This document shows positions 19,023 through 28,069 of a stretch of 64,000 bases of DNA, piece after piece. The notes below the pieces were generated by a model. It had not been told where the DNA came from and did no database searches. It was given only the letters and a program-made list of their open reading frames with translations. The DNA is from Brevundimonas sp. 357 (lineage in GTDB: Bacteria; Pseudomonadota; Alphaproteobacteria; Caulobacterales; Caulobacteraceae). The DNA is taken from assembly GCF_003938605.1 (NCBI RefSeq), contig NZ_RHWX01000001.1, positions 124,001-188,000 on the forward strand, in the 5' to 3' direction. A program made the translations under genes and the position numbers. How positions within the stretch are numbered: the stretch's first letter is position 1; every line of letters starts with the position of its first letter.

Positions 19023-19502
19023 ATGCGTACCTATGATTTCTCACCGCTGTACCGTTCCGCCGTCGGTTTCGACCGCCTGGCCCGCCAGTTGGAAAGCGCC
19101 GCGCGCTCCAGCCAGGAGAACGGCTGGCCTCCCTACAACATCGAGACGACCGGCGAGGACGCCTATCGCATCGAGATCGCCGTCGCCGGTTTCTCGGCCG
19201 ATGAGCTGAACATCGAGGCGAAGGAGAACCTTCTGACCGTCACCGGCAAGAAGGCGGCCAACGACGACGGCGCCCCCCAGAAGACCTATCTGCATCGCGG
19301 CCTGGCCGAGCGCGACTTCGAGCGCCGCTTCCAGCTGGCCGACTATGTGGTGGTCAAGGGCGCAGCCCTGGCCAACGGCCTGCTGACCGTCGAGCTGAAA
19401 CGCGAACTGCCCGAGGCCCTCAAGCCCCGCAGCATCGAGATCGCCACCGGCTCGACCCTGATCGAAGGCAAGGTCGAGACCAAGGCCAAGAAGGCGGCCT
19501 AA
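19023..19502 (+). CDS. Small heat-shock protein, Hsp20/IbpA-like
   Basis: A 159-residue alpha-crystallin-type chaperone that holds unfolding proteins. The crystallin domain spans about residues 35-130, with the beta strands IEIAVAGFSADELNIEAKENLLTVTGKK and the family motif GLAERDFERRFQLADYV. GxLTVEL (NGLLTVELKRE) closes the domain. The C-terminus ends AKKAA; the usual I-x-I anchor is weak (RSIEIA). The start ATG follows AGAAGGA by 7 nt, within a ROSE-like hairpin. A UUCG-loop terminator follows the stop. Confidence 0.93.
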   Translation: MRTYDFSPLYRSAVGFDRLARQLESAARSSQENGWPPYNIETTGEDAYRIEIAVAGFSADELNIEAKENLLTVTGKKAANDDGAPQKTYLHRGLAERDFERRFQLADYVVVKGAALANGLLTVELKRELPEALKPRSIEIATGSTLIEGKVETKAKKAA

Positions 19503-19529
19503 AAGGCCACACGCCTGACTGAAAAGTCG

Positions 19530-19558
19530 AAGGGGCGGCGTTCGCGTCGCCCCTTTTT
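19530..19558 (+). terminator. Terminator of the hsp20 gene with UUCG tetraloop
   Basis: The stem AAGGGGCGGCG (with one G-U pair) pairs with CGTCGCCCCTT around a TTCG tetraloop and ends in a T-run. The UUCG loop closed by G-C is a particularly stable form. It separates hsp20 from the convergent pentapeptide-repeat gene. Confidence 0.9.
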
Positions 19559-19570
19559 CGTGCGCGCCCC

Positions 19571-20854
19571 CTAGGCCGCGTGCAGGTCCGCCGGGTCCAG
19601 CCCGCGCGCGCCGCTCGTCTGGGCGCCGGTGAAGTCGGCCTGTTTGGTCTGGGCGCCGTGCAGGGTCGCCCGGCTCAGATCGGCGTCGACCATCACAGCC
19701 CGGCGCAGGTCCGCTCCCGTCAGGTCGGCGCCGCGCAGGATCGCCCCGGTCAGGTCGGCGGGCAGCAGGCGATCCGCCGCCAGCATCAACGGCCCCAACT
19801 GGGCCTCGCGCAGATCCGACCCGTTCAGCCGCGCCCGCGTCAGCCGCGCGCCTCGCAGATCGGCCCGGCGCAGATTGGCCGAGCGCAGGTCCGCGCCCTC
19901 CAGTTGCGCGCCCTGAAGCTGCACCCCCTCCATGTCCAGGCCGTAAAAGACCGCCCCCTTGGCCGACAGCGCCGTCAGGTTCAGCCCGCGAATAGACTCC
20001 AGCGGCCGCAGATCCACCCCGTCGAACACCGAGGGCTGGCCCTCGGCCCCGCCCGTCTCGCACCATTGGGCGTGGTCGCGCAGCATCTCGGCGGCGGGCA
20101 TCTGGCTGACCGGCTCGCCCGCCGGGCGGTTGTCCACCAGGGCGCCGTCCATATTGGCCCCGTCCGTCCGCCACATGGCGGCCTTGACCCCCACCAGGAC
20201 GGCGTCGCTGAGGTCCGCCCCCGACAGGTCGGCGCCCGACAGGTCGGCCCCGGCCAGATCGGCGCCGCGGAAGCTGGCCTGTTTCAGATTGGCCCGGACC
20301 AGCTTGCAGTCCTTCATGACGGCGTCGGTGAAATCGGCGGCCACGGCGACGACGCCGGTCATGCGCGAGCGCTGCAGATTGGCGCCCGCCAGCACGGCGC
20401 CCTGCGCCTGGGTGTCGGCGCGCTTGCGCGCCTCGACGACGCGGAAGCCCAGCTTGGCGTCCTTGGCGGCGATGGTCCCTTCGCGCAGGTCGGCCTCGAA
20501 CAGGTCAGCCCCCGACAGGTCGGCGCCGCGCAGGCAGGCCCCGCGCAAGTCGGCCCGCCGCATGCTGGCGTCGATCAGGGTCACGTCCTGCATGTCCGCG
20601 CCGAAGAAGTTGGCGTTGTCCAGCTTGGCGCCCGTCAGGTCGCAGCCGATCAGGCAAGCCGCCGTGAAGTCGGCGTCGGCCAGGTTGCGACCGCGCAAGG
20701 ACACGCCCGACAGGTCCATCCAGGCGAAGACCGCCCTCGCCCCGCCCGGCCGCGCCTGCCACAGGCGGTCGTGCTTCAGGCAGACGGCGTCGACCTCTTC
20801 CTGGGTCAGCTTCCTGCGGACGGGTTCGACGGCCTCGCTCATGGGGGCGATCAT
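19571..20854 (-). CDS. Pentapeptide-repeat protein
   Basis: A 427-residue protein dominated by A(D/N)LxG five-residue repeats (for example ADLSGADLSGADLSGADL and GADLRSANLRRADLRG), which build a right-handed quadrilateral beta helix. There are two repeat blocks (about 40-240 and 290-425) joined by a non-repeat linker rich in acidic residues (near 240-290). There are no membrane or toxin motifs. Known pentapeptide proteins include gyrase-protecting Qnr/MfpA and many with no known role; nothing here supports gyrase protection. The start may instead be ATG 20842, as the two have equally weak ribosome-binding sites. Confidence 0.88.
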   Translation of the reverse strand: MIAPMSEAVEPVRRKLTQEEVDAVCLKHDRLWQARPGGARAVFAWMDLSGVSLRGRNLADADFTAACLIGCDLTGAKLDNANFFGADMQDVTLIDASMRRADLRGACLRGADLSGADLFEADLREGTIAAKDAKLGFRVVEARKRADTQAQGAVLAGANLQRSRMTGVVAVAADFTDAVMKDCKLVRANLKQASFRGADLAGADLSGADLSGADLSDAVLVGVKAAMWRTDGANMDGALVDNRPAGEPVSQMPAAEMLRDHAQWCETGGAEGQPSVFDGVDLRPLESIRGLNLTALSAKGAVFYGLDMEGVQLQGAQLEGADLRSANLRRADLRGARLTRARLNGSDLREAQLGPLMLAADRLLPADLTGAILRGADLTGADLRRAVMVDADLSRATLHGAQTKQADFTGAQTSGARGLDPADLHAA

Positions 20855-20927
20855 GGCTTACGGCGGATTAAGGAAGCTTTGCGGAAACAATCGTTTTCGC
20901 GCCGTTCCCGCCCGCCGTCGCCACGCC

Positions 20928-21557
20928 CTACTCCGTCAACAGACCCTGATCGCGCAGGGCCTCGGCCAGCTCGCCCTCCTGGGTCCACAGACGAGTGTAG
21001 CCCGCCTCGCCCAGCCGGTTCAGCTCGGTCGTCAGATCGGCGCGCGCGGAGGCGGCGAAGCGGCCGTCGAAGCCCGCCCCGTCGAGGCTGACGCGCACCA
21101 TCGGGCGGCCCGTTTCCAGACGGTGCAGGAAGCCTTCGCTCAGCACCGAGGCCTCTTCGCACAGCAGGCCCGTCTCGACCGTCAGGCCCGACTGACGCAG
21201 CCGCTCCGTGCCCCGGCCCGAAGCGAAGGGCGAGGGATCAAGCGCGGCGATCACCACCCGCTCGACCCCGGCCTCGGCCAGGAAGTGAGCGCAGGATTTG
21301 CGTCCCGACGAGCGGGCGCCGCACGGCTCCAACGTCACATAGGCGGTCGCGCCCTTCACGGCCTCGCCCGCCTCGGGCACGGCCTGCTCCTCGGCGTGCG
21401 GGCGGCCGCCCGGCGCCGTCGCCGCCTCGGCCAGCACGACCCCGTCCTTGACCAGGACGCAGCCGACCGCCGGATTGGGCCAGGTCTCGCCCATGCGGCT
21501 GAGGGCCAGATCAATGGCCCGCCGCATGAAGACGGCGTCTTGCGCCTGCCCGCTCAC
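20928..21557 (-). CDS. RibD-like deaminase with shortened reductase domain
   Basis: A 209-residue protein. The N-terminal ~145 residues are the zinc CMP/dCMP-type deaminase of RibD: HAEEQAV holds the His-Ala-Glu site, and [14 protein letters not shown] the two Cys ligands. A normal RibD is about 360 residues and adds a ~220-residue pyrimidine reductase. Here only short matches remain ([11 protein letters not shown], and a C-terminal [14 protein letters not shown] region), so the reductase is largely lost. The GTG start overlaps the stop of gpmA (GTGA), which sets the reading frame. It may keep the deaminase step, or act on other bases. Confidence 0.7.
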   Translation of the reverse strand: MSGQAQDAVFMRRAIDLALSRMGETWPNPAVGCVLVKDGVVLAEAATAPGGRPHAEEQAVPEAGEAVKGATAYVTLEPCGARSSGRKSCAHFLAEAGVERVVIAALDPSPFASGRGTERLRQSGLTVETGLLCEEASVLSEGFLHRLETGRPMVRVSLDGAGFDGRFAASARADLTTELNRLGEAGYTRLWTQEGELAEALRDQGLLTE

Positions 21558-22279
21558 GCGATCACTCTCGCGATTGGGGGCAGGGCCTGCGCCCGCCCCT
21601 CGTCCAGATAGCGGGCGGCGACCGGCTTCAGGTCGGCGTCCAGGTCGATCTCCAGCGGGTTGCCGGTCGGGATCTCGACATCGACGATCTTGTCGTCCGG
21701 CACGGCGAACAACAGTTTGACGATGGCGCGCAGGGAATTGCCGTGGGCGGCGATCAGCACGTCCTCGCCGGCCTTCAAGCGCGGAGCGATCTCGGCGTCC
21801 CAATAAGGCTGCACCCGGTCCAGCGTGGTCTTCAGGCTCTCGGTGTCCGGGATGGCCTTGCCGGCATAGCGGGGGTCAGCGTCGAAATCGAACTCGCCGC
21901 CCGGCGCCAGCGGCGGCGGCGGCACGTCATAGCTGCGGCGCCAGACCTTGACCTGGTCCTCGCCGTGCTTGGCCGCCGTCTCGGCCTTGTCCAGCCCGGT
22001 CAGGCCGCCGTAGTGGCGCTCGTTCAGACGCCAGTCCTCGATCACCGGCACGTCCTTCAGACCCGCCGAATCCAGCGCCAGGGCGCCGGTGCGCTTGGCC
22101 CGCTTCAGCACCGAGGTGAACATGACCGCAGGCTTGAACCCCGCCTCGGCGATCAGCTCGCCGCCGCGCCGGGCCTGAGCCTCGCCCTCAGCCGTCAGGT
22201 CGACGTCGACCCAGCCGGTGAAGCGGTTTTCCAGGTTCCATTGGCTCTGGCCGTGGCGCAGCAGGATCAGGCGGGTCAT
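21554..22279 (-). CDS. gpmA: 2,3-bisphosphoglycerate-dependent phosphoglycerate mutase
   Basis: A 241-residue glycolytic enzyme converting 3-phosphoglycerate and 2-phosphoglycerate. The histidine phosphatase motif [10 protein letters not shown] places the phosphorylated His at residue 9. Downstream pieces [17 protein letters not shown] and [12 protein letters not shown] (second catalytic His) are standard for dPGM, as is the length. It is transcribed toward ribD-like with a GTGA overlap, so the two genes are coupled. Confidence 0.95.
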   Translation of the reverse strand: MTRLILLRHGQSQWNLENRFTGWVDVDLTAEGEAQARRGGELIAEAGFKPAVMFTSVLKRAKRTGALALDSAGLKDVPVIEDWRLNERHYGGLTGLDKAETAAKHGEDQVKVWRRSYDVPPPPLAPGGEFDFDADPRYAGKAIPDTESLKTTLDRVQPYWDAEIAPRLKAGEDVLIAAHGNSLRAIVKLLFAVPDDKIVDVEIPTGNPLEIDLDADLKPVAARYLDEGRAQALPPIARVIA

Positions 22280-22490
22280 CAGGGTCTCCGGGAAACATCC
22301 GTATCTAGGCTCCTCGCTAGGCCCCTGACGCGGGGGCGGTCAAGGTTTCACTGCTCGATGAAATCGTCCACTGACGCAGCGCAGCGATAACAACGGTCAA
22401 GCGTTGTGGCCTGTTGCGAGAGAGGGCGTTATACGGCCGCGTCGAACTTCGGCCCGCGCGCCTTTCAAGACCTCACGATCAGGAAGACTT

Positions 22491-23990
22491 ATGCAAAAGC
22501 CCCGTCAGGACATCCGCCCCAACACCGCGGAGTATGAAACCCTGCCCCTGGTCAAGCCGACCGGCTTTCGCGAATACGACGCCCGCTGGATTCTGGAAAA
22601 AGAGATCAACCTTCTGGGCATCCAGGCCCTGGGCCTCGGCCTGGCCACCTATGTCCACGAGATCGGCCAGACGCCCAAGATCGCCGTCGGCCACGACTTC
22701 CGCGGCTATTCTCTGTCGGTGAAGCAGGCGCTGATCCTGGGCCTGCTGGAAGGCGGGATGGAGGTGCTGGACATCGGCCTGGCCCTGTCGCCGATGGCCT
22801 ATTACGCCCAGTTCGCCCTGGACTGCCCCTGCGTCGCCATGGTCACCGCCAGCCACAATGAGAACGGCTGGACCGGGGTGAAGATGGGCGCCCAGGCCCC
22901 CCTGACCTTCGGTCCCGACGAAATGGGCCGCCTGAAGGAGATCGTCCTGAACGGCCAGGGCGTCGCCCGCCCCGGCGGCAAGCTGGAGCGCGTCGAGGGC
23001 TTCCGCGAGACCTACATCAAGGACGTGGCCTCCAAGGTGAAACTGTCCCGCCCGCTCAAGGTCGTGGCCGCCTGCGGCAACGGCACGGCCGGAGCTTTCG
23101 CCCCCGATGTGCTGCGCCTGATGGGCGCCGAGGTGATCGAGATGGACACCGACCTCGACTACACCTTCCCCAAATACAATCCGAACCCGGAAGATCACGC
23201 CATGCTGGTGCAGATGGCGGCCAAGGTGAAGGAGACGGGCGCCGACCTGGCCCTGGGCTTCGACGGCGACGGCGACCGCTGCGGCGTGGTCGACGACACA
23301 GGCGAGGAGATCTTCGCCGACAAGATCGGCCTGATGCTGGCCCGCGACCTGTCGGCCCTCCACCCGAACGCCACCTTCGTCGTCGATGTGAAGTCGACCG
23401 GCCTCTACAAGACCGACGAGGTGCTCAAGGCCAACGGCGCGACCACCGTCTATTGGAAGACCGGCCACTCCTACATCAAGCGCAAGACCGCCGAACTGGG
23501 CGCCCTGGCCGGGTTCGAGAAATCGGGCCACTTCTTCCTCTCGGGCGATCTGGGCCACGGCTATGACGATGGTCTGGTGGCGGCGGGCGCCGTCCTGGCC
23601 ATGCTGGACCGCAATCCCGGCAAGAGCCTGTCGGAACTGAAGACCGCCCTGCCCGACGCCTGGACCAGCCTGACCATGTCGCCGCACTGCGACGACGAGC
23701 TGAAGTACGACGTCCTGGCGAAGATCGTGAAGGAATACGAGGAACTGGCGGCCTCCGGCGGCGAAATCCTCGGTCGCAAGATCGTCGAAGCCATCACCGT
23801 CAACGGCGTGCGCGTCCACTTGGAAGACGGCTCCTGGGTGCTGGTCCGCGCCTCCAGCAACAAGCCCGAACTGGTCGTGGTGGTCGAAAGCATGCGCTCC
23901 GCCGACGACATGCGCGACCTGTTCCGCAAGGAAGTGAAGCCGCGCCTGGCCGCCCACCCGGAAATCGGCGCCTTCAACCAGGAAATCTGA
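22491..23990 (+). CDS. Phosphomannomutase/phosphoglucomutase
   Basis: A 499-residue alpha-D-phosphohexomutase. The phosphoserine loop is TASHNENGW (Ser near residue 121), the metal loop GFDGDGDRCGV and the sugar-binding loop FEKSGHFF. The C-terminal phosphate-binding domain ends with VRASSNKPELVVVVES. The enzyme interconverts hexose 1- and 6-phosphates for surface polysaccharides. Whether it prefers mannose or glucose cannot be told here. AGGAAG lies 5 nt before the ATG and supports this start; 250 nt of extra in-frame DNA upstream is not conserved. Confidence 0.92.
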   Translation: MQKPRQDIRPNTAEYETLPLVKPTGFREYDARWILEKEINLLGIQALGLGLATYVHEIGQTPKIAVGHDFRGYSLSVKQALILGLLEGGMEVLDIGLALSPMAYYAQFALDCPCVAMVTASHNENGWTGVKMGAQAPLTFGPDEMGRLKEIVLNGQGVARPGGKLERVEGFRETYIKDVASKVKLSRPLKVVAACGNGTAGAFAPDVLRLMGAEVIEMDTDLDYTFPKYNPNPEDHAMLVQMAAKVKETGADLALGFDGDGDRCGVVDDTGEEIFADKIGLMLARDLSALHPNATFVVDVKSTGLYKTDEVLKANGATTVYWKTGHSYIKRKTAELGALAGFEKSGHFFLSGDLGHGYDDGLVAAGAVLAMLDRNPGKSLSELKTALPDAWTSLTMSPHCDDELKYDVLAKIVKEYEELAASGGEILGRKIVEAITVNGVRVHLEDGSWVLVRASSNKPELVVVVESMRSADDMRDLFRKEVKPRLAAHPEIGAFNQEI

Positions 23991-24033
23991 TTCCGGTTTG
24001 ACCGGCGGCGGCGCCGTGGACGATGCTTGTTCC

Positions 24034-25344
24034 ATGAACGACGCCGCCGCCTCCCTCCCCGTGGTCATCGTCGGCGGCGGGTTCTCCGGCGCCATGCTGG
24101 CTGCACGCCTGGCCGAACGGGGCCAGGCCTCGGTCCTGATCGAGCGCGGCGAACAGGTCGGCCTCGGCGTCGCCTATTCCACGCCGCTGGACGACCACCG
24201 GCTGAACGTCCGCGCCGAGCGGATGAGCGCCCGCCCCGACCGACCCGCCGACTTCACCGACTGGCTGGCGCTCCACGCCCCGGCCTTCGCTGATCCGAAC
24301 GGCTTCGCCCCGCGCCGCCTCTACGGCCTCTATGTGCAGGCCCGCCTGGCCGAGGCCGAGGCCGCCCATCCCGGCCTGATCCGTCGTGTGAAGGGCGAGG
24401 CCGTCCGCATCGAGGGCGAGACCGTCATCCTCAGCGACGGCGCCCGCATCCCCGGCCGCGCTGTGGTGCTGGCCACCGGCAACCCGCCGCCCCGCCAAGC
24501 CGTCGCGGGCGAAGACCCCCGCCGCGTCGCCGATCCCTGGCGGCCCGACGCCCTGGCCGCGATCGCCGCCGACGACGACGTGCTGATCCTCGGCTCCGGC
24601 CTGACCATGGTCGATGTCGTCCTGGCGCTTCAGGCCCAGGGCTGGCGCGGCCGGGCGACGGTCGTGTCGCGGCGCGGCCTGCTGCCCCAGGCTCACGGCG
24701 CCCATCACGACGCCCCGATCGACCTGCCGCCCGAATCGCTGACCGGCGCCCTGTCGCACCGCCTAGCCTCAGTGCGACGACTGGCCCGCGGCCACGGCTG
24801 GCGCCGCGTCATGGAAGGCTATCGTCCCATCACCGCCGAGTTGTGGCGAGCGGCGACGACCGCCGAACGCGCCCGCTTCCTGCGCCATCTGCGCCCGTGG
24901 TGGGACGTCCATCGCCACCGCATCGCGCCCGAGATCGCCGCCGTGCTGGAGACGCTGACGGCCGCGAACCGCCTGACCGTCGTCGCGGGCCGCGCCCAGG
25001 CGACGAAAGCCGATGACCGGGGCGCGAGCCTGACCGTCCGCACACGGAATGGCGAGACTCAAGTGTTCTCCGCCGTCTGGCTCATCGACTGCACCGGGCC
25101 CGGCCACGACGCCGCCCGCGCGCCCCTGACCGCCGCCCTGATCGCCGAAGGCCGCGCCCGCCTCGACGCGGTCGATCTGGGTCTCGACCTCGACGCCGAG
25201 GGCCGCGTGCTGCACGGCGACGGCGCCGCGGATCCCGCCCTGTGCGTCCTCGGCCCGCCCGCCCGCGCGGCCTTCTGGGAAACCATCGCCGTCCCGGACA
25301 TTCGCCAGCGCATCGAGGCCCTGGCCCGCGCCCTCGCCGGTTGA
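24034..25344 (+). CDS. FAD/NAD(P)-binding oxidoreductase-like protein (COG4529 type)
   Basis: A 436-residue flavoprotein-like protein. The N-terminal dinucleotide motif is VVIVGGGFSGAMLAARLAERG, a second Rossmann signature appears in VLILGSGLTMVDVVLAL, and a late motif reads IDCTGPGHD. This matches the FAD-NAD(P)-binding family (PF13454), whose substrate is undefined. The start is the ATG directly before MNDAAASLPVV. It follows the phosphomutase gene closely and could be cotranscribed with it. Confidence 0.78.
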   Translation: MNDAAASLPVVIVGGGFSGAMLAARLAERGQASVLIERGEQVGLGVAYSTPLDDHRLNVRAERMSARPDRPADFTDWLALHAPAFADPNGFAPRRLYGLYVQARLAEAEAAHPGLIRRVKGEAVRIEGETVILSDGARIPGRAVVLATGNPPPRQAVAGEDPRRVADPWRPDALAAIAADDDVLILGSGLTMVDVVLALQAQGWRGRATVVSRRGLLPQAHGAHHDAPIDLPPESLTGALSHRLASVRRLARGHGWRRVMEGYRPITAELWRAATTAERARFLRHLRPWWDVHRHRIAPEIAAVLETLTAANRLTVVAGRAQATKADDRGASLTVRTRNGETQVFSAVWLIDCTGPGHDAARAPLTAALIAEGRARLDAVDLGLDLDAEGRVLHGDGAADPALCVLGPPARAAFWETIAVPDIRQRIEALARALAG

Positions 25345-25461
25345 CGCGCGCCGTTCAGGCGGTCGGAATTTCCAAGGCTTCGCGCCTTCCTCTGCGAGAC
25401 TTAGCGTCTGGCGAGCCTTTCCTGGGTCGGCTATCACCGTCTCAGGAGAGGAAACACAAAA

Positions 25462-26748
25462 ATGAACCGTCACCGCACCCGCGTACTTGGAGATCGCACC
25501 CTCGCGCCTGAAACCCTGATGATGGGCTACGGCTATGATCCGACCCTGTCGGAGGGCGCGATCAAGGCGCCGCTGTTCCAGGCCTCGACCTTCGTCTTCA
25601 AATCGGCCGAGGACGGCAAACGCTTCTTCGAGGTCGCCTACGGCCTGCGCCAGCGCGATCCGGACGAGGCCCTGGGCCTGATCTATTCGCGCATCAACAA
25701 CCCGAACCTCGAGATTCTCGAAGACCGTCTCGCCGTCTGGGACAAGGCCGACAAGGCCCTGGTCTTCTCCAGCGGCATGGCCGCCATCTCGACCGCCATG
25801 CTGGCCCTGGTGCGGCCCGGCGACGTCATCCTCTATACGGCTCCAGCCTATGGCGGCACCGAATATCTGTTCGACCGCATCCTGCCCCGCTACGGCGTCA
25901 AGGCGATCAGCGTCCCCGCCGCCGAAGGCGCCGACGCCCTGGACGCCGCCATGATCTCCGCCGCCGCCGAGGCGAAGACGACGGGTGGGCGCCTGGCCGC
26001 CGTCTATCTGGAGACCCCCGCCAACCCGACGAACCAACTGGTCGACATCGCCCGCGCGGTCGCCGGAGCCAAGGCCCTGGATCAGGCCGAACCGCCCGCC
26101 ATCGCCGTCGACAACACCTTTCTCGGCCCCCTGTGGCAGAGCCCGCTGGAGCTGGGCGCCGACCTTGTCCTCTATTCCCTGACCAAATACGTCGGCGGCC
26201 ACTCGGACCTGATCGCGGGCGGCTGCATGGGCGGGGCCGACATCATGGCCCGCGTCGGCGAGATGCGGACCATCTGCGGCACCACCGCCGATCCGCATAC
26301 CGCCTGGCTGCTGCTGCGCAGTCTGGAGACCCTGCACATCCGCATGGAGCGGGCGCAGGACAACGCCCTGATCCTGGCCGAGCGGCTGCGCGCCGATCCG
26401 CGCGTCAGCGCCGTCCTGACCGCCGGCGGCCCGGACGCCTCGCCCGAACAGCAGGCGATCTTCGACGCCCAGTGCAAGGGCTCCGGCTCGACCTTTTCGC
26501 TCGAACTGCCGGGCGGCGAGGCCGAGGCCTTCCGTATGCTGAACGCGCTTCGCCTGTTCAAGCTGGCCGTCAGCCTGGGCGGCGCCGAGAGCCTGGCGTC
26601 GCACCCCTCCAGCATGACCCATTCGGACTATACGCCCGAAGCCAAGGCCCGCAGCGGCATCGGCGACAATCTGGTGCGTCTGTCGGTCGGCATCGAGAAC
26701 GTCGACGACCTGTGGGCCGACCTGGATCAGGCCCTGTCCGCCGCCTGA
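25462..26748 (+). CDS. Cystathionine gamma-synthase family PLP enzyme (Cys/Met metabolism)
   Basis: A 428-residue fold-type I PLP enzyme of transsulfuration. PLP-binding Lys is near residue 243 in YSLTKYVGGHSD, and further landmarks are VFSSGMAAIS, TPAYGGTEYLF and AVDNTFLGPLW. The C-terminus SLGGAESLASHPSSMTHSDY is the family's substrate and sulfur-ligand region. It could be a cystathionine synthase, a methionine gamma-lyase or an O-acylhomoserine sulfhydrylase. A strong AGGAGAGG ribosome-binding site lies 10 nt before the ATG. The 117-nt leader shows no riboswitch I can identify. Confidence 0.9.
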   Translation: MNRHRTRVLGDRTLAPETLMMGYGYDPTLSEGAIKAPLFQASTFVFKSAEDGKRFFEVAYGLRQRDPDEALGLIYSRINNPNLEILEDRLAVWDKADKALVFSSGMAAISTAMLALVRPGDVILYTAPAYGGTEYLFDRILPRYGVKAISVPAAEGADALDAAMISAAAEAKTTGGRLAAVYLETPANPTNQLVDIARAVAGAKALDQAEPPAIAVDNTFLGPLWQSPLELGADLVLYSLTKYVGGHSDLIAGGCMGGADIMARVGEMRTICGTTADPHTAWLLLRSLETLHIRMERAQDNALILAERLRADPRVSAVLTAGGPDASPEQQAIFDAQCKGSGSTFSLELPGGEAEAFRMLNALRLFKLAVSLGGAESLASHPSSMTHSDYTPEAKARSGIGDNLVRLSVGIENVDDLWADLDQALSAA

Positions 26749-26760
26749 CCGTCTCAAGGA

Positions 26761-28062
26761 TCAATCCGCCAGAAAGGCCTTCAGCTCGGCGGACTGATCC
26801 GAGGCCATGAACCTCTGCAGCAACACCACATTGGCGGCCAGAGGCGCCGACACCTGCGCCAGCCGCCCCGCGTCCCAGGCGATCAGCTGATCCAGCGGAA
26901 GGGCTTCATGCCCTTCCGTCCACAGCCGCTCCTGTCGCGATACGCGGATGTCGGCGACCGGTCGTCGCAGGGCCGTGACCGCAAAGACCTCGGGCTTGCC
27001 CCCGCGGTAGAGATAGCGGCCGAAGCCCACCAGCACGGTCTTCAGCTCCGTCGCGCTGAAGACGCAGTCCGTCTCTTCAAACAGCTCGCGCTCGATCTCG
27101 CGACGGCAGAATTCCTGAAAGGTCAGGCCGGGGCGAACGGCCAGCTTCTGATAACGCGCCAGGTCGAACGAACCCGACCCGGTCGGCGCCAGCAAGCCCG
27201 AGCTTTCCGCGCTGGTGGCGGCTTGTCGGGTCAGATAGGCCATGCCCGACTGGTCGATCATGATTGTCGACCCGCCCAGTTGGTTCGACGCCGACGCCTG
27301 CTCCAGCCGGATCAGCTCGTCATCGCAGAGGAAATGGTCTCGACCCGCCCAGACCCGCCGGTTGCGCGCCTTGGCATAGACGTCGAACCGCAGCACCTCA
27401 TTGGTTGTCCGGTCGAAGAAATAGGTCGTCTTCTGCAGCCGCACAGGCGCGGCGCCCTGAACGAAGCCGCTGTCGATCTCAGTCCGAAGCCCCAGCTTCT
27501 GTTCATTGACGACCAGGGGATTCATCGCCTGTTCGGCCAGCCGCGCCGCCTGCGCCAGTTCGTGCGGCCAACTGTAAGGCGGCTTCAGCAGAACCAGCCC
27601 GTGACGTCCCTGATCCAAGCGGGCGTCGACGCCCATGTTGAGCGCCACCGGCCCGTTGGCCCCGGTCACGACCTGGATCACGTCGCGCGATCCTTCCAGA
27701 CCCGAGACGGACGCCACCGGCCGGGCGAGCCTCAACTCATAGTCGTCCGCCGCCGGGCGCAGGCGACGAATGAGGGCGCGCGCCAGTCCGATCAGTCCGA
27801 TCACCGCCAAGATGAAGGCCACGCCTTTGAACATCCAGCCCAGCACGGACCAGAACGGCCCTTGAAACAGATGATCCGTGAACGGACTTATGAAGTCGCC
27901 AAGCCCGGCGAAAGCGCCCAGCACGAACAGGACGGCGGCGTTGCGCGTCTTGAAAGCGCGGAACCAGAACTGCTCCCAGCCCGCCCGCAGACGTCGCCCG
28001 AGCTGTTCGCGGCGAAAACGAATCCGCTGCTTCAGGCCGTCTTCGCCGCCCCCCTGCGTCAT
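26761..28062 (-). CDS. Two-helix membrane protein with C-terminal Nudix-like domain (unknown function)
   Basis: A 433-residue protein: a basic N-terminus (1-40), two membrane helices (about 42-58 and 70-92), a roughly 200-residue cytosolic middle region, and a C-terminal part with REIERELFEETDC near residue 326. That is close to the Nudix box (E-x7-R-E-U-x-E-E-x-G): the R-E-L-F-E-E core and the preceding E are there, but the last G is D and the first G is shifted by one. It is the only recognisable motif. A similar membrane-helix plus Nudix layout exists among CBASS effectors (Cap16), but no cyclase partner is nearby. It ends 12 nt after a convergent gene and starts 7 nt past the end of glmM. 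Confidence 0.6.
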   Translation of the reverse strand: MTQGGGEDGLKQRIRFRREQLGRRLRAGWEQFWFRAFKTRNAAVLFVLGAFAGLGDFISPFTDHLFQGPFWSVLGWMFKGVAFILAVIGLIGLARALIRRLRPAADDYELRLARPVASVSGLEGSRDVIQVVTGANGPVALNMGVDARLDQGRHGLVLLKPPYSWPHELAQAARLAEQAMNPLVVNEQKLGLRTEIDSGFVQGAAPVRLQKTTYFFDRTTNEVLRFDVYAKARNRRVWAGRDHFLCDDELIRLEQASASNQLGGSTIMIDQSGMAYLTRQAATSAESSGLLAPTGSGSFDLARYQKLAVRPGLTFQEFCRREIERELFEETDCVFSATELKTVLVGFGRYLYRGGKPEVFAVTALRRPVADIRVSRQERLWTEGHEALPLDQLIAWDAGRLAQVSAPLAANVVLLQRFMASDQSAELKAFLAD

Positions 28063-28069
28063 AGCCGTA

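Noticed and set aside
25345..25461. Possible SAM-type riboswitch before the cystathionine synthase-like gene
   Set aside because: I could not identify the conserved core of SAM-I, SAM-II or SAM-V riboswitches here; only a good ribosome-binding site.
26761..28062. Anti-phage defence (CBASS) locus
   Set aside because: The membrane/Nudix-like layout recalls an effector, but no CD-NTase or accessory genes are near. It sits beside glmM in a housekeeping region.
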